64,000 bases of DNA, taken from NCBI GenBank assembly GCA_027491075.1, contig JAIXWX010000019.1, positions 1 to 64,000 on the forward strand, read 5' to 3'. The stretch is from Flavobacteriales bacterium (lineage in GTDB: Bacteria > Bacteroidota > Bacteroidia > Flavobacteriales_D > Sanyastnellaceae). Below, piece by piece: positions 52,835 through 61,609 of the stretch (the first letter of the stretch is position 1; the number at the start of each line of letters is the position of its first letter). The translations under genes and the position numbers were made by a program. The notes under the pieces were generated by a model. That model worked only from the letters and a program-made list of their open reading frames with translations, did no database searches and was not told the DNA's origin.

Positions 52835-53673
52835 TAGAGAATTCTGGCTTCTTTCATCCGATACTCGAGTTCTTTCAAAACATTGATCCAGTATTGGGAG
52901 CTTTTATTGCCACTACCTTCACATGGCTGGTTACTGCAGCTGGGGCAGGTTTGGTATTTCTATTCAAAGATTTAAGCAGAAAAACACTCGACGGAATGCT
53001 GGGATTCACAGGAGGAGTGATGATCGCTGCCTCCTTTTGGTCGTTGCTCTCTCCCGCTATTGAAATGAGTCCTGGAGAAGGTTTCGTGAAAGCTGTTCCC
53101 GCCGCTGTAGGTTTCGCATTAGGAGCATTGTTTCTTTTTTTTCTAGATAAACTTCTTCCACACCTCCATTTGAATTTCCCAAGTGAAAAATCGGAAGGCA
53201 TACAAACCAATTGGCACCGGACTATTCTGTTAGTATTGGCCATTACGCTACACAATATTCCGGAAGGTCTTGCAGTGGGAGTACTCTTTGGCGGAGTAGC
53301 GGCAGGAATTCCAGAAGCGAGTATTGGAGGCGCGGTCGCCCTTGCTATTGGTATTGGTTTACAAAATTTCCCCGAGGGTACTGCGGTCGCTTTTCCCTTG
53401 AGAAGACATGGATTGAGCAGAAGAAAGAGTTTTTTTTACGGTCAACTTTCCGCTATCGTAGAGCCCGTAGCAGGTGTTATTGGAGCTTTGGCTGTCATGC
53501 AGATGCAACCCATCCTTCCTTATGCCTTGGCCTTTGCCGCAGGAGCAATGATCTACGTGGTTATTGAAGAAGTGGTACCCGAAACACAAATGGATAAATT
53601 TACCGATGTGGCCACCCTCGGTTTTATTGGAGGTTTTCTAGTAATGATGATGCTCGACGTTGGTTTAGGCTAG
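52831..53673 (+). CDS. ZIP family metal transporter
   Basis: A 280-residue membrane protein with about eight spans. The two metal-binding signatures HNIPEGLAVG and QNFPEGTAVA are present in the fourth and fifth helices; the second has Gln-Asn in place of the common His-Asn, which is typical of the GufA-like subgroup. It imports zinc or related divalent metals. Overlap with sixA suggests cotranscription. It is convergent with the mpl gene two bases away. Confidence 0.92.
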   Translation: MIENSGFFHPILEFFQNIDPVLGAFIATTFTWLVTAAGAGLVFLFKDLSRKTLDGMLGFTGGVMIAASFWSLLSPAIEMSPGEGFVKAVPAAVGFALGALFLFFLDKLLPHLHLNFPSEKSEGIQTNWHRTILLVLAITLHNIPEGLAVGVLFGGVAAGIPEASIGGAVALAIGIGLQNFPEGTAVAFPLRRHGLSRRKSFFYGQLSAIVEPVAGVIGALAVMQMQPILPYALAFAAGAMIYVVIEEVVPETQMDKFTDVATLGFIGGFLVMMMLDVGLG

Positions 53674-53675
53674 CA

Positions 53676-55025
53676 TCAGTTTTCTCCCAAAAGAGAAAAA
53701 TCCATTCCATCAAAATTTCCGCTGGTCATCATTAAAAGGTTCGCCTTGTTCCATTGTTTGGATTGAAGTAGATCAAACAACTCTGTGGATGAAGTAAACA
53801 CACGAACATTCTCTGTTCCAAACGCAGCTTGTACTTGTTCTGGTGTAATCTGCTTTAATTTCTTGTGTTCGATGGTATGCGGATTGAAATACACATAGGC
53901 TTCATCTGCTGCGGCCATTGCTCCATCATATTCTTTAAGAAAATCCTCATTTAAACTAGAAAATGTATGGAGTTCCATGCACGCCACCAAGCGGCGATCA
54001 GGATATTGTTCTTTTAATGCATTCGTTGTGGCCTTTAACTTGGATGGAGAGTGAGCGAAATCCTTATAGACAGCAGAGACATCATTCTTCTTCACCAATT
54101 CCAAACGCTTTGAAGCTCCTTTAAAACTTGTAATGGCTTTATAAAAATCACTCGGCTCAACGCCCAGCTTTTGACAAACCAATAATGCCGCGCTCAAATT
54201 TTGGAGATTGTGGTTGCCAAAAATTTGAATCGCCACCTCTCCTTCTTCTGTAGCCAAATAAGTCACTCCATCGTGTACTTTGTGGTCAAAAGTGGTATAA
54301 CCAATTTTCTGAATGTCTTGGCGCGCCGATGCTGCGACCTTCTGGACTTCTGCATCGTCTACTGAATAAATCAAAGTGCCCGCAGGACTTATTTTCTCGG
54401 TGAAAATTTTGAATTGATCCACATAATTTTCAAAAGTTGGAAATACATTGATGTGATCCCATGCGATGCCTGTAATCACTGCTATGTCTGGCCCATACAA
54501 GTGAAACTTAGGCCTTCGATCGATAGGAGAAGACAAGTATTCATCTCCTTCCAAAATTGCGATGGGAGCAGACTCAGAAAGTTTCACCATGCAATCAAAA
54601 CCCGCGAGCTGTGCACCCACCATGTAGTCACAGTCGATGTTTAACAAATGCAACACATGCAAAATCATAGCGGTGGTACTGGTTTTTCCATGACTACCAC
54701 CAATTACCACCCGCGTTTTTCCCTTGGTTTGATTAAAAATGTATTCAGGATAAGAGTATATCTTAAGTCCTAGCGCTTGGGCTTTCAAAAGTTCTGGATT
54801 ATCCTGCCTGGCGTGCATCCCAAGAATAACAGCATCCAAATCGGAGGTTATTTTTTCTGGAAACCAACCTATGGCTTCTGGCAATAATCCTCGTCCGGCC
54901 AAGCGAGAACGACTTGGCTCAAAAATTTCGTCGTCACTTCCTGTTACCAAGAATCCTTTGTCGTGCAGGGCAAGGGCCAGGTTGTGCATAGCACTTCCGC
55001 CAATAGCAATGAGATGAACTTTCAC
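53676..55025 (-). CDS. mpl: UDP-N-acetylmuramate:L-alanyl-gamma-D-glutamyl-meso-DAP ligase-like Mur ligase
   Basis: A 449-residue Mpl-type Mur ligase for peptidoglycan recycling. It has the N-terminal Rossmann domain (HLIAIGGSAMHNLALALHDKGF, GSDDEI), the ATP-binding GGSHGKTSTTAMI, EGDEYLSS, the HNLQNLSAAL helix and the DFAHSPSK segment before the C-terminal domain. The enzyme joins a recycled tripeptide to UDP-MurNAc in the cytosol. Stand-alone gene here; divergent from corA. Confidence 0.92.
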   Translation of the reverse strand: MKVHLIAIGGSAMHNLALALHDKGFLVTGSDDEIFEPSRSRLAGRGLLPEAIGWFPEKITSDLDAVILGMHARQDNPELLKAQALGLKIYSYPEYIFNQTKGKTRVVIGGSHGKTSTTAMILHVLHLLNIDCDYMVGAQLAGFDCMVKLSESAPIAILEGDEYLSSPIDRRPKFHLYGPDIAVITGIAWDHINVFPTFENYVDQFKIFTEKISPAGTLIYSVDDAEVQKVAASARQDIQKIGYTTFDHKVHDGVTYLATEEGEVAIQIFGNHNLQNLSAALLVCQKLGVEPSDFYKAITSFKGASKRLELVKKNDVSAVYKDFAHSPSKLKATTNALKEQYPDRRLVACMELHTFSSLNEDFLKEYDGAMAAADEAYVYFNPHTIEHKKLKQITPEQVQAAFGTENVRVFTSSTELFDLLQSKQWNKANLLMMTSGNFDGMDFSLLGEN

Positions 55026-55111
55026 GCTTCTTTTTTTTTCAAAATTATTTCAGAAAATTCCTTTTGGCCGGAAGCTGAATGAAGGATATTAGCAAACAAA
55101 TGTGAGTTACG

Positions 55112-56155
55112 ATGACGACAGACAGAACAACCAAAGCGGGCATGGGACCAGGAGCACTGATACATATTGGCAACAAAACGGAAGCACCTTTGACCTTAAG
55201 GGTCATTGACTATAACCTTGAAAAGTGGGATGAGCGCTTAATACATAACATTGATCAATGTAGAGATTACAATAATACCGACTCGGTGACTTGGATCGAT
55301 TTAGATGGCATTCACGATCCTGTATTAATCGAGCGAATTGGGGTGCAGTTTGACATTCACATTTTGGTATTAGAAGATATTCTCAACTCTACCAGTCGCC
55401 CGAAAGTAGAAGACTTCGACGATTACACCTTCGTCACTTTAAAGATGCTCGACTTCAAAGGTCCATCAGGAGAGCTCAACGCCGAGCATTTCAGCATGCT
55501 CATCGGCAAAGGATTTCTTCTCACCTTCCAAGAACGACCGGGTGATGATTTTGATGAAATACGTGAACGGATAAAAGCATCAAAAGGAAGAGTGCGCGGC
55601 AAAGACAGTGAGTATTTGGCGTATCTCATTCTAGACGTCATTGTAGACAATTACATTCGTGTATCTGAACGTTTCTTGGATCGGATACAAAAGCTGGAAG
55701 AAATCGTTTTAAAGAAACCCAACGAATTCACCTTGCACAGCATCCTCTCGCTTCAAAAAGAGCTCCTTGACTTTAAGCGAAGTGTTGACCCTTTGAAGGA
55801 GGCATTAAACACCATGCAACTCAATTGCAATAAAGACAATCGAAAATATTTTCGTGATGTGCACGATCACTTGGTTTACGAAAGTGAAAATCTTCAAATT
55901 CATCGAGAGATGCTGTTCAACTTACAGAACTTGCATCACAGTATTCTTTCAATGAAGTCCAATAGCACCATGAAAGTGTTTACCATCATTACTACGATTT
56001 TTGTTCCCCTGACATTTGTTGCTGGAGTTTACGGAATGAATTTCGACAACATGCCCGAATTGCGCTGGGAGTACGGATATTACACGGTTCTGGGTGGCAT
56101 GGGCCTTCTGGTGATTGGAATGTTGATTTATTTCAGAAAACAGAAGTGGATGTAA
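55112..56155 (+). CDS. corA: Magnesium/cobalt transporter CorA
   Basis: A 347-residue CorA. A long cytosolic N-terminal domain and coiled helix are followed by two C-terminal spans; the signature YGMNF (GMN) occurs at the end of the first span, followed by acidic NMPEL. It forms a pentameric Mg2+ channel. The last 23 bases overlap the tail of the convergent TSUP gene. Confidence 0.94.
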   Translation: MTTDRTTKAGMGPGALIHIGNKTEAPLTLRVIDYNLEKWDERLIHNIDQCRDYNNTDSVTWIDLDGIHDPVLIERIGVQFDIHILVLEDILNSTSRPKVEDFDDYTFVTLKMLDFKGPSGELNAEHFSMLIGKGFLLTFQERPGDDFDEIRERIKASKGRVRGKDSEYLAYLILDVIVDNYIRVSERFLDRIQKLEEIVLKKPNEFTLHSILSLQKELLDFKRSVDPLKEALNTMQLNCNKDNRKYFRDVHDHLVYESENLQIHREMLFNLQNLHHSILSMKSNSTMKVFTIITTIFVPLTFVAGVYGMNFDNMPELRWEYGYYTVLGGMGLLVIGMLIYFRKQKWM

Positions 56156-56879
56156 ACAACTTCACCATTGTTATTATTCCAGTTATCAAAATGATCACCA
56201 GTACCAAACTACGAAAGTTGGCTTGAGGGATTTTCACCAAGAGGTTTTTGCCTATCCAAGACCCAACAAATCCTACTACTATTAAAATGGGAATGAGCCA
56301 CAAATCATGTGTATGAACAAATCCATTGAGAGAATATACGACTGCTCTTGTTGAATCTACGCCGAGATCAATCATCGCAGAAGTGGCAATAAAAACCTCT
56401 TTCTCCAAATTAAAGGCAGCGAGCGCCAATCCTCTCACCGATCCGCCTGTTCCTACCAATCCAGCAAGAAAACCTGAGATGAGTCCGCTCCATAGGCTTA
56501 ATGTATGGGTAGGATTCAGTTCCAAATCTCTTCTTAAGAGAAAAAATAAACTCAAAGCTACCAACAGCAAAGAAAGAGACGCTTCTAACCACCATGGGTT
56601 GAGCATTGCCGACAGCACTGCACCCATGGTCACTCCCAGAAGAGCAGGAACACCCATCCAAAGAATGAGACTTTTGCGAAAACCCTCTCTGAATAGAGTG
56701 ATTTTCGAAATATTGCTGAACACATGAAAAAGAGCAGTGATGCCTAGGACACTTTGAAAGTCAAAGAAAAAAGATGCAAGCGGAACAAAGAGTAGCGACG
56801 ACCCAAACCCTCCAATGGTTCCCATCACCTCTGCAATCAGCGCCAAAACTATAAAAATGATTATTTCATAAAACTCCAT
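56133..56879 (-). CDS. TSUP family transporter (TauE/SafE)
   Basis: A 248-residue protein with about eight hydrophobic spans and two related halves: GTIGGFGSSLLFVPLASFFFDF in the first and GLVGTGGSVRGLALAAF in the second, the characteristic Gly-rich motifs of TauE/SafE sulfite/organosulfur exporters. The substrate is not indicated. I start at the second Met (56879); a Met three codons earlier is possible. It is convergent with corA, with a 23-base overlap. Confidence 0.85.
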   Translation of the reverse strand: MEFYEIIIFIVLALIAEVMGTIGGFGSSLLFVPLASFFFDFQSVLGITALFHVFSNISKITLFREGFRKSLILWMGVPALLGVTMGAVLSAMLNPWWLEASLSLLLVALSLFFLLRRDLELNPTHTLSLWSGLISGFLAGLVGTGGSVRGLALAAFNLEKEVFIATSAMIDLGVDSTRAVVYSLNGFVHTHDLWLIPILIVVGFVGSWIGKNLLVKIPQANFRSLVLVIILITGIITMVKLFTSTSVF

Positions 56880-56933
56880 ACATCGCAATCAAAAAGAAGG
56901 AAATTCAAATGTAATGTATTGACCCTCACAAGT

Positions 56934-56941
56934 TATATTTG
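56934..56941 (+). promoter_or_regulatory. Putative -7 element for the arginine decarboxylase gene (TATATTTG)
   Basis: A perfect TAnnTTTG match 26 bp upstream of the ATG at 56968; a TTG lies only 12 bp further upstream, too close to be a canonical -33. Confidence 0.45.
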
Positions 56942-56967
56942 CGCGAAAATTAGATTATTCGCAGAGG

Positions 56968-58368
56968 ATGAAAACACGCTATATAGATTTGATTGAGCAA
57001 ACCATTGATTGGCCGCAGGAAGAGTTTACCATGAATGGAGACCAATTGATGTTTCATGACATTCCGTTAATGGACCTGATCAAAAAGTATGGCTCTCCCA
57101 TTAAGTTTACATACTTGCCAAAAATCTCAAAGAATATTCAACGTGCGAAGGCATGGTTTGCAACAGCCAAAGCAGAAGTAGGATACGAAGGCGATTATCA
57201 CTATTGCTACTGCACCAAGAGTTCTCACTTTCGTCACGTACTGGAAACGGTTCTTCAAAACGACGTTCACATAGAGACGTCCTCAGCATACGATATTGAT
57301 CTTATTCGCCGCTTGGGAGTAATGAAGAAAATTCCAAAGACCCAGCGTATCATTTGCAATGGTTTTAAGAAAGAAGAATATGTAACCAAGATTCTGGATT
57401 TGAGAGATGATGGCTTTGAAGACATCATTCCAATCATTGATAACGAATATGAATTGGCGGTTTTCAAAGAAAAGAATCAAGGACCGCTGAACATTGGTAT
57501 CCGCATCGCCAGCGAAGAAGAACCGAAATTTGAATTCTATACTTCACGCTTAGGGATTGGGTATAAAATGATTACACGCTTCTATAAGAAGCAAATTCAT
57601 GATGATCCAAACTTGAAGCTTAAAATGTTGCACTTCTTCATCAATAGTGGAATCAAAGACACAGCCTACTATTGGAATGAATTAGTGAAATGTCTGAAGG
57701 TGTATTGTGAATTAAGAGAGCTTTGTCCAACTTTGGACAGTCTCAACATTGGCGGCGGCTTCCCGATCAAGAATTCTTTAGTGTTTAGCTTTGACTATCA
57801 ATACATGGTCACTGAAATTTTACGCCAGGTGAAAGCAGCCTGCGATGAGGCTGGAGTTCCTGTTCCTCACGTTTATACAGAATTTGGATCCTTCACTGTT
57901 GGAGAGAGCGGGGGAGCTATTTTCAAGATACTTTATCAAAAAGAACAAAACGACAGAGAGAAGTGGAACATGATTGATTCTTCGTTCATGACTACACTTC
58001 CTGACACATGGGCTATTAACAAGCGCTTTATCATGTTGCCAATTAATAATTGGAATGAAAATTATGAGCGCGTCTTTTTGGGAGGACTCACTTGTGACAG
58101 CGACGATTATTACAATTCAGAACAGCATACCAACGCTATATACTTGCCTAAATATTATCCCGACCAGGAGCAGTATATTGGATTTTTCAATACTGGAGCC
58201 TATCAAGAAACCTTGGGGGGATTCGGAGGCATTCACCACTGCCTTGTACCTTCGCCCCGCCATATTTTAATTGATAAGGATGCTAAGGGTAAATTGAGAT
58301 ACCGTGAATTTGCGCCAGAACAAAAGCCCAAAGATGTATTGGAGATTTTAGGCTACTACGATAAGTAA
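56968..58368 (+). CDS. speA: Arginine decarboxylase (PLP fold type III)
   Basis: A 466-residue member of the alanine-racemase-fold decarboxylases in the Bacteroidota arginine decarboxylase form. PLP Lys is probably K84 (YCYCTKSSH), the phosphate-binding Gly loop is NIGGGFP, and CDSDDYY near residue 370 is the usual active-site Cys-Asp motif from the partner subunit. It yields agmatine for polyamine synthesis. It lacks the long insertion of proteobacterial SpeA. Three bases later comes an MscS gene, then a DHS-like gene. Confidence 0.88.
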   Translation: MKTRYIDLIEQTIDWPQEEFTMNGDQLMFHDIPLMDLIKKYGSPIKFTYLPKISKNIQRAKAWFATAKAEVGYEGDYHYCYCTKSSHFRHVLETVLQNDVHIETSSAYDIDLIRRLGVMKKIPKTQRIICNGFKKEEYVTKILDLRDDGFEDIIPIIDNEYELAVFKEKNQGPLNIGIRIASEEEPKFEFYTSRLGIGYKMITRFYKKQIHDDPNLKLKMLHFFINSGIKDTAYYWNELVKCLKVYCELRELCPTLDSLNIGGGFPIKNSLVFSFDYQYMVTEILRQVKAACDEAGVPVPHVYTEFGSFTVGESGGAIFKILYQKEQNDREKWNMIDSSFMTTLPDTWAINKRFIMLPINNWNENYERVFLGGLTCDSDDYYNSEQHTNAIYLPKYYPDQEQYIGFFNTGAYQETLGGFGGIHHCLVPSPRHILIDKDAKGKLRYREFAPEQKPKDVLEILGYYDK

Positions 58369-58371
58369 TAC

Positions 58372-59226
58372 ATGAGAGAACAAATTTTGCGGTTCTTTTT
58401 AACGGTAGGGTTTCTTGCTGCGAGTATTTTGTTGCACCGTTTTTATAACATGTGGACCTCTTGGGTCGATTTGCCTGCCGTTTTTGAGCATACCTTCTAT
58501 AGATCTGCTATTGCTTTCTTAATGGTGGAGAGTTTAAGACAAATCATCCTCCTCACCTACCGGCCTCAAATTCCAGGTCACAAACACGACAACTTCACCA
58601 TTGGCATCAATCACATTTCCAAAATCATCTACTTCGCCCTTGCGTTGGTTTTGCTCTTGGCCTTGTTCAACATTTCAGTAAAAGAGGCCTTCACCACGCT
58701 CTCACTGATCGCAGCAGCGGTGGTTTTAATGACTAAAGACTACATTTCCAATCTCATCAATGGAATGTATCTAACTTTTGCCAAGGTAGTGACCATCGGT
58801 GATCAAGTGTCTATCGATGGAAATAAGGGTAAAATTGTGGACATCACCCTAACCAACGTTCACCTTCTCAACGATGATGATGACATCATTTACATTCCCA
58901 ACAATAAGGTATTTTCTTCTGAAATAATCAATTACACTCGCAGGGAACTCAAGAAGACAAGCATCGAGTTCGAAGTAGACCCTGTTGTGATATCCGATAT
59001 AGCTGCGCTAGAACGTCAGCTCATTGACATGCTCAAGCCCCATGCTGCCGATATTCAGCCAGAAACCTATACCTTAAAAACAGTTCAAGTAAAAAAAGAT
59101 GTCATTCTTCTAAAGTTCCAGTATATACTGATGGAACCGTTAAACAAAGAAATGGATAAAAAGGTTAGAAGGCATTTCGTGAGAGGGCTCGTGAGAGTGC
59201 TTCATGAGGAGTCTCTGAAGTTTTAA
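58372..59226 (+). CDS. MscS-type mechanosensitive ion channel
   Basis: A 284-residue channel protein with about three or four spans (FFLTVGFLAASILLHRFY; FYRSAIAFLMVESL; IIYFALALVLLLALFNI) and a pore helix followed by the MscS beta-domain (VTIGDQVSIDGNKGKIVDITLTNVHL, YIPNNKVFSSEIINYTR). It releases osmolytes under hypo-osmotic stress. The gene is inserted between arginine decarboxylase and the DHS-like gene on the same strand. Confidence 0.9.
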   Translation: MREQILRFFLTVGFLAASILLHRFYNMWTSWVDLPAVFEHTFYRSAIAFLMVESLRQIILLTYRPQIPGHKHDNFTIGINHISKIIYFALALVLLLALFNISVKEAFTTLSLIAAAVVLMTKDYISNLINGMYLTFAKVVTIGDQVSIDGNKGKIVDITLTNVHLLNDDDDIIYIPNNKVFSSEIINYTRRELKKTSIEFEVDPVVISDIAALERQLIDMLKPHAADIQPETYTLKTVQVKKDVILLKFQYILMEPLNKEMDKKVRRHFVRGLVRVLHEESLKF

Positions 59227-59322
59227 AATCTTTTTTTTAAAATTCGAATAAATATTTACTAGTTGCGGCTCGGATTTTTTAATATTTGCCGCCAGAAAAA
59301 CATTTAATTTCAATTATTAAAC

Positions 59323-60300
59323 ATGGGCAAGTATAGCAGCCTTCGTGAATTTATGTCAACCAATTATCTGCACTTCAATGCGGCAGCTATGGTAGACGCG
59401 GCCAAAGGGTATGAAACCCATTTGACCGAAGGTGGAAAAATGATGATTACGTTGGCAGGCGCAATGTCCACTGCAGAATTGGGAATTTCACTGGCAGAAA
59501 TGATTCGTCAAGGAAAGGTTGATATCATCTCTTGCACAGGCGCCAACTTAGAGGAGGATTTGATGAACTTGGTTGCGCACGACCACTACAAGCGAGTGCC
59601 CAACTACCGTGACCTCACCCCTCAAGACGAATGGGATCTTTTAGAAAAAGGCTGGAACCGAGTGACAGACACCTGCATTCCAGAAGAAGAAGCGTTTAGA
59701 AGATTGCAAAAACACATCCATGCCTTATGGAAAGATGCCAACGATAAAGGAGAAAGGTACTTTCCTCATGAGTTCATGTATAAAATGATTCTTAGTGGTG
59801 TTTTGGAACAATACTATCAAATTGATCCAAAAAATTCATGGATGATTGCTGCAGCTCAAAGAAATCTTCCTATCATCGTACCCGGATGGGAAGACAGCAC
59901 TATGGGAAACATTTTTGCCAGTTACTGTATTAAAGGAGAAATCAATGCTTCCACTATGAAAAGTGGAATCGAATACATGATGTGGTTGGCGAAATGGTAC
60001 ACAGACAATAGTCAAGGAAAGGGAGTTGGGTTCTTCCAAATCGGTGGAGGAATAGCAGGAGACTTCCCTATTTGTGTGGTTCCAATGTTGTACCAAGACA
60101 TGGAAATGCACGATGTTCCTTTCTGGAGTTATTTTTGTCAAATTTCAGACAGCACCACCAGCTACGGAAGTTACAGTGGAGCAGTGCCAAATGAAAAAAT
60201 CACTTGGGGGAAATTGGACATTCATACCCCTAAGTTTATTATAGAAAGCGATGCAACGATAGTTGCTCCATTAATTTTTGCATGGATATTAAATCATTAA
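59323..60300 (+). CDS. Deoxyhypusine synthase-like protein
   Basis: A 325-residue DHS-family protein. It has the Rossmann-like NAD-binding segments ITLAGAMSTAELGISLAEM and SCTGANLEEDL, and the C-terminal SGAVPNEKITWGKL with Lys297 at the position of the substrate lysine of eukaryotic DHS. Bacteria lack hypusinated eIF5A, so bacterial members are thought to act in polyamine metabolism, for example as homospermidine or aminobutylation enzymes. The nearby arginine decarboxylase agrees with this. Confidence 0.88.
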   Translation: MGKYSSLREFMSTNYLHFNAAAMVDAAKGYETHLTEGGKMMITLAGAMSTAELGISLAEMIRQGKVDIISCTGANLEEDLMNLVAHDHYKRVPNYRDLTPQDEWDLLEKGWNRVTDTCIPEEEAFRRLQKHIHALWKDANDKGERYFPHEFMYKMILSGVLEQYYQIDPKNSWMIAAAQRNLPIIVPGWEDSTMGNIFASYCIKGEINASTMKSGIEYMMWLAKWYTDNSQGKGVGFFQIGGGIAGDFPICVVPMLYQDMEMHDVPFWSYFCQISDSTTSYGSYSGAVPNEKITWGKLDIHTPKFIIESDATIVAPLIFAWILNH

Positions 60301-60310
60301 TCATAGCGCA

Positions 60311-60667
60311 ATGGCTTTGAAGCGTATTATTAAAGATTACAAAACACTGAATCAAGAACACATCGACTTGATCAACGAACACTACCCTAACGGTTTTGAA
60401 AATGACAACCTCATTTCCTTCGTTACACCGAAAGGGCAATTCATTAAAGCATTGGAAATTCGCACCGACGATACCATCTATCTATTCAAAATAGATAAGA
60501 ACATGGAAGTCGATGACGAAGAAAACAGCGAAAATGAAAACCTCAGCATGTCTGAATTTGAAAACTTCAAAGGCGACGACTCTTCTGATAATGATGAAGA
60601 GGAAGATGATAATTCGGACGAGCGCCCAGAAGAAGATGATGGAGGAGGAGAAGAAGACGAAGATTAA
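60311..60667 (+). CDS. Small protein with strongly acidic C-terminal tail, unknown function
   Basis: A 118-residue protein: a folded-looking N-terminal half (LNQEHIDLINEHYPNGFENDNLISFV, GQFIKALEIRTDDTIYLFKID) and a tail of almost only Asp, Glu, Ser and Asn after residue 67. No recognised domain. It begins ten bases after the DHS-like gene and ends at a strong terminator, so it is the last gene of this unit. The acidic tail could bind cations or a basic partner; this is inference. Confidence 0.7.
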   Translation: MALKRIIKDYKTLNQEHIDLINEHYPNGFENDNLISFVTPKGQFIKALEIRTDDTIYLFKIDKNMEVDDEENSENENLSMSEFENFKGDDSSDNDEEEDDNSDERPEEDDGGGEEDED

Positions 60668-60686
60668 TTTAGAATCGATCCATAAG

Positions 60687-60716
60687 AGGACGACTCGTAC
60701 GAGTCGTCCTTTTTTT
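60687..60716 (+). terminator. Intrinsic terminator (perfect 24-base palindrome)
   Basis: AGGACGACTC/GAGTCGTCCT stem closing on GTAC, followed by a run of T. It ends the arginine decarboxylase to acidic-protein unit. Confidence 0.88.
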
Positions 60717-60796
60717 ATGCGAAAAATCATCTCTTAAATAACCCTTATTCTTATCAAACTAAGTAGTTTCTATTTACCCTTCATTATCTTCGGCTA

Positions 60797-61609
60797 ATGA
60801 ATTCTTCCGCTTTCCTTCAAGCCTTTTTTTGGTGGAGAAAATCTTTCTCCTTCATCCGAAAAAATAAACTGATGCACTATTTCCTCTATCCACTGATCGT
60901 AGCAATAGTTCTATTTGTTTATTCCATTTCATGGACATCAGATCTGGTGCATTACTTGATGAAATTCCTTTATGATTGGACAGGTCAGCCTTCGGAAAAT
61001 CCTGGGGAAGATTGGATCCAATGGGCTGCCTTCATTGGTGATTCCATGTTGCGCGGAATTCTTTGGATATTCTCTTTGTTGATCATGTGGAAAATCAGTA
61101 AATACAGTACACTGATATTGATGTCTCCATTGCTATCCTTATTGAGTGCGAAGGTAGATGGCATTTTAACTGGAGTGGATGCCCCTTTTTCGCTTGCTCA
61201 GTTGTTTAAAGATATGGTTAGAGGAATAGCCTTGAGCATTCGTAATCTACTCGCCGAGTTGTTCTTTGTTATTGGACTCGGGCTGCTAAACATTTTCATC
61301 GCTCTTTTTTTTCCTATTCTCGATATAGCACTATCCCCAATCTCCTTGGTATTAAGTTTTCTTATCGGTTGCTATTATAGCGGAGGAGCTATCGTCGATT
61401 ATGCACTGGAGAATAAAAGATTTTCATACAAAAGCACTTTGAAATTTCTTAGAGAAAATAAATCCATGGCCATCGGTTTCGGGGCCATTTATACTGTACT
61501 TTTTCGAATACCCTTTATAGGAATTGCACTAGCCATTGTAACATGCACTGTAGGCTCTTCGATGCTCATTCATGAATGGGATAAAAACGGAAAACTTAAC
61601 GTACAATAA
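60797..61609 (+). CDS. EI24 domain protein (CysZ-like)
   Basis: A 270-residue membrane protein with about four to six hydrophobic segments and the EI24/CysZ arrangement: F-W-W-R-K start, MHYFLYPLIVAIVLFVYSI, ISKYSTLILMSPLLSLLSAKV, and a final GFGAIYTVLFRIPFIGIALAIV. CysZ proteins import sulfate; in Bacteroidota the substrate of this family is not established. Its last 14 bases overlap the convergent pseudoprotease gene. Confidence 0.8.
   Translation: MNSSAFLQAFFWWRKSFSFIRKNKLMHYFLYPLIVAIVLFVYSISWTSDLVHYLMKFLYDWTGQPSENPGEDWIQWAAFIGDSMLRGILWIFSLLIMWKISKYSTLILMSPLLSLLSAKVDGILTGVDAPFSLAQLFKDMVRGIALSIRNLLAELFFVIGLGLLNIFIALFFPILDIALSPISLVLSFLIGCYYSGGAIVDYALENKRFSYKSTLKFLRENKSMAIGFGAIYTVLFRIPFIGIALAIVTCTVGSSMLIHEWDKNGKLNVQ

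Noticed and set aside
60513-60737. 74-codon plus-strand ORF in the acidic-tail gene
   Set aside because: Frame shadow of the GAA/GAT-rich acidic tail and overlaps the terminator.
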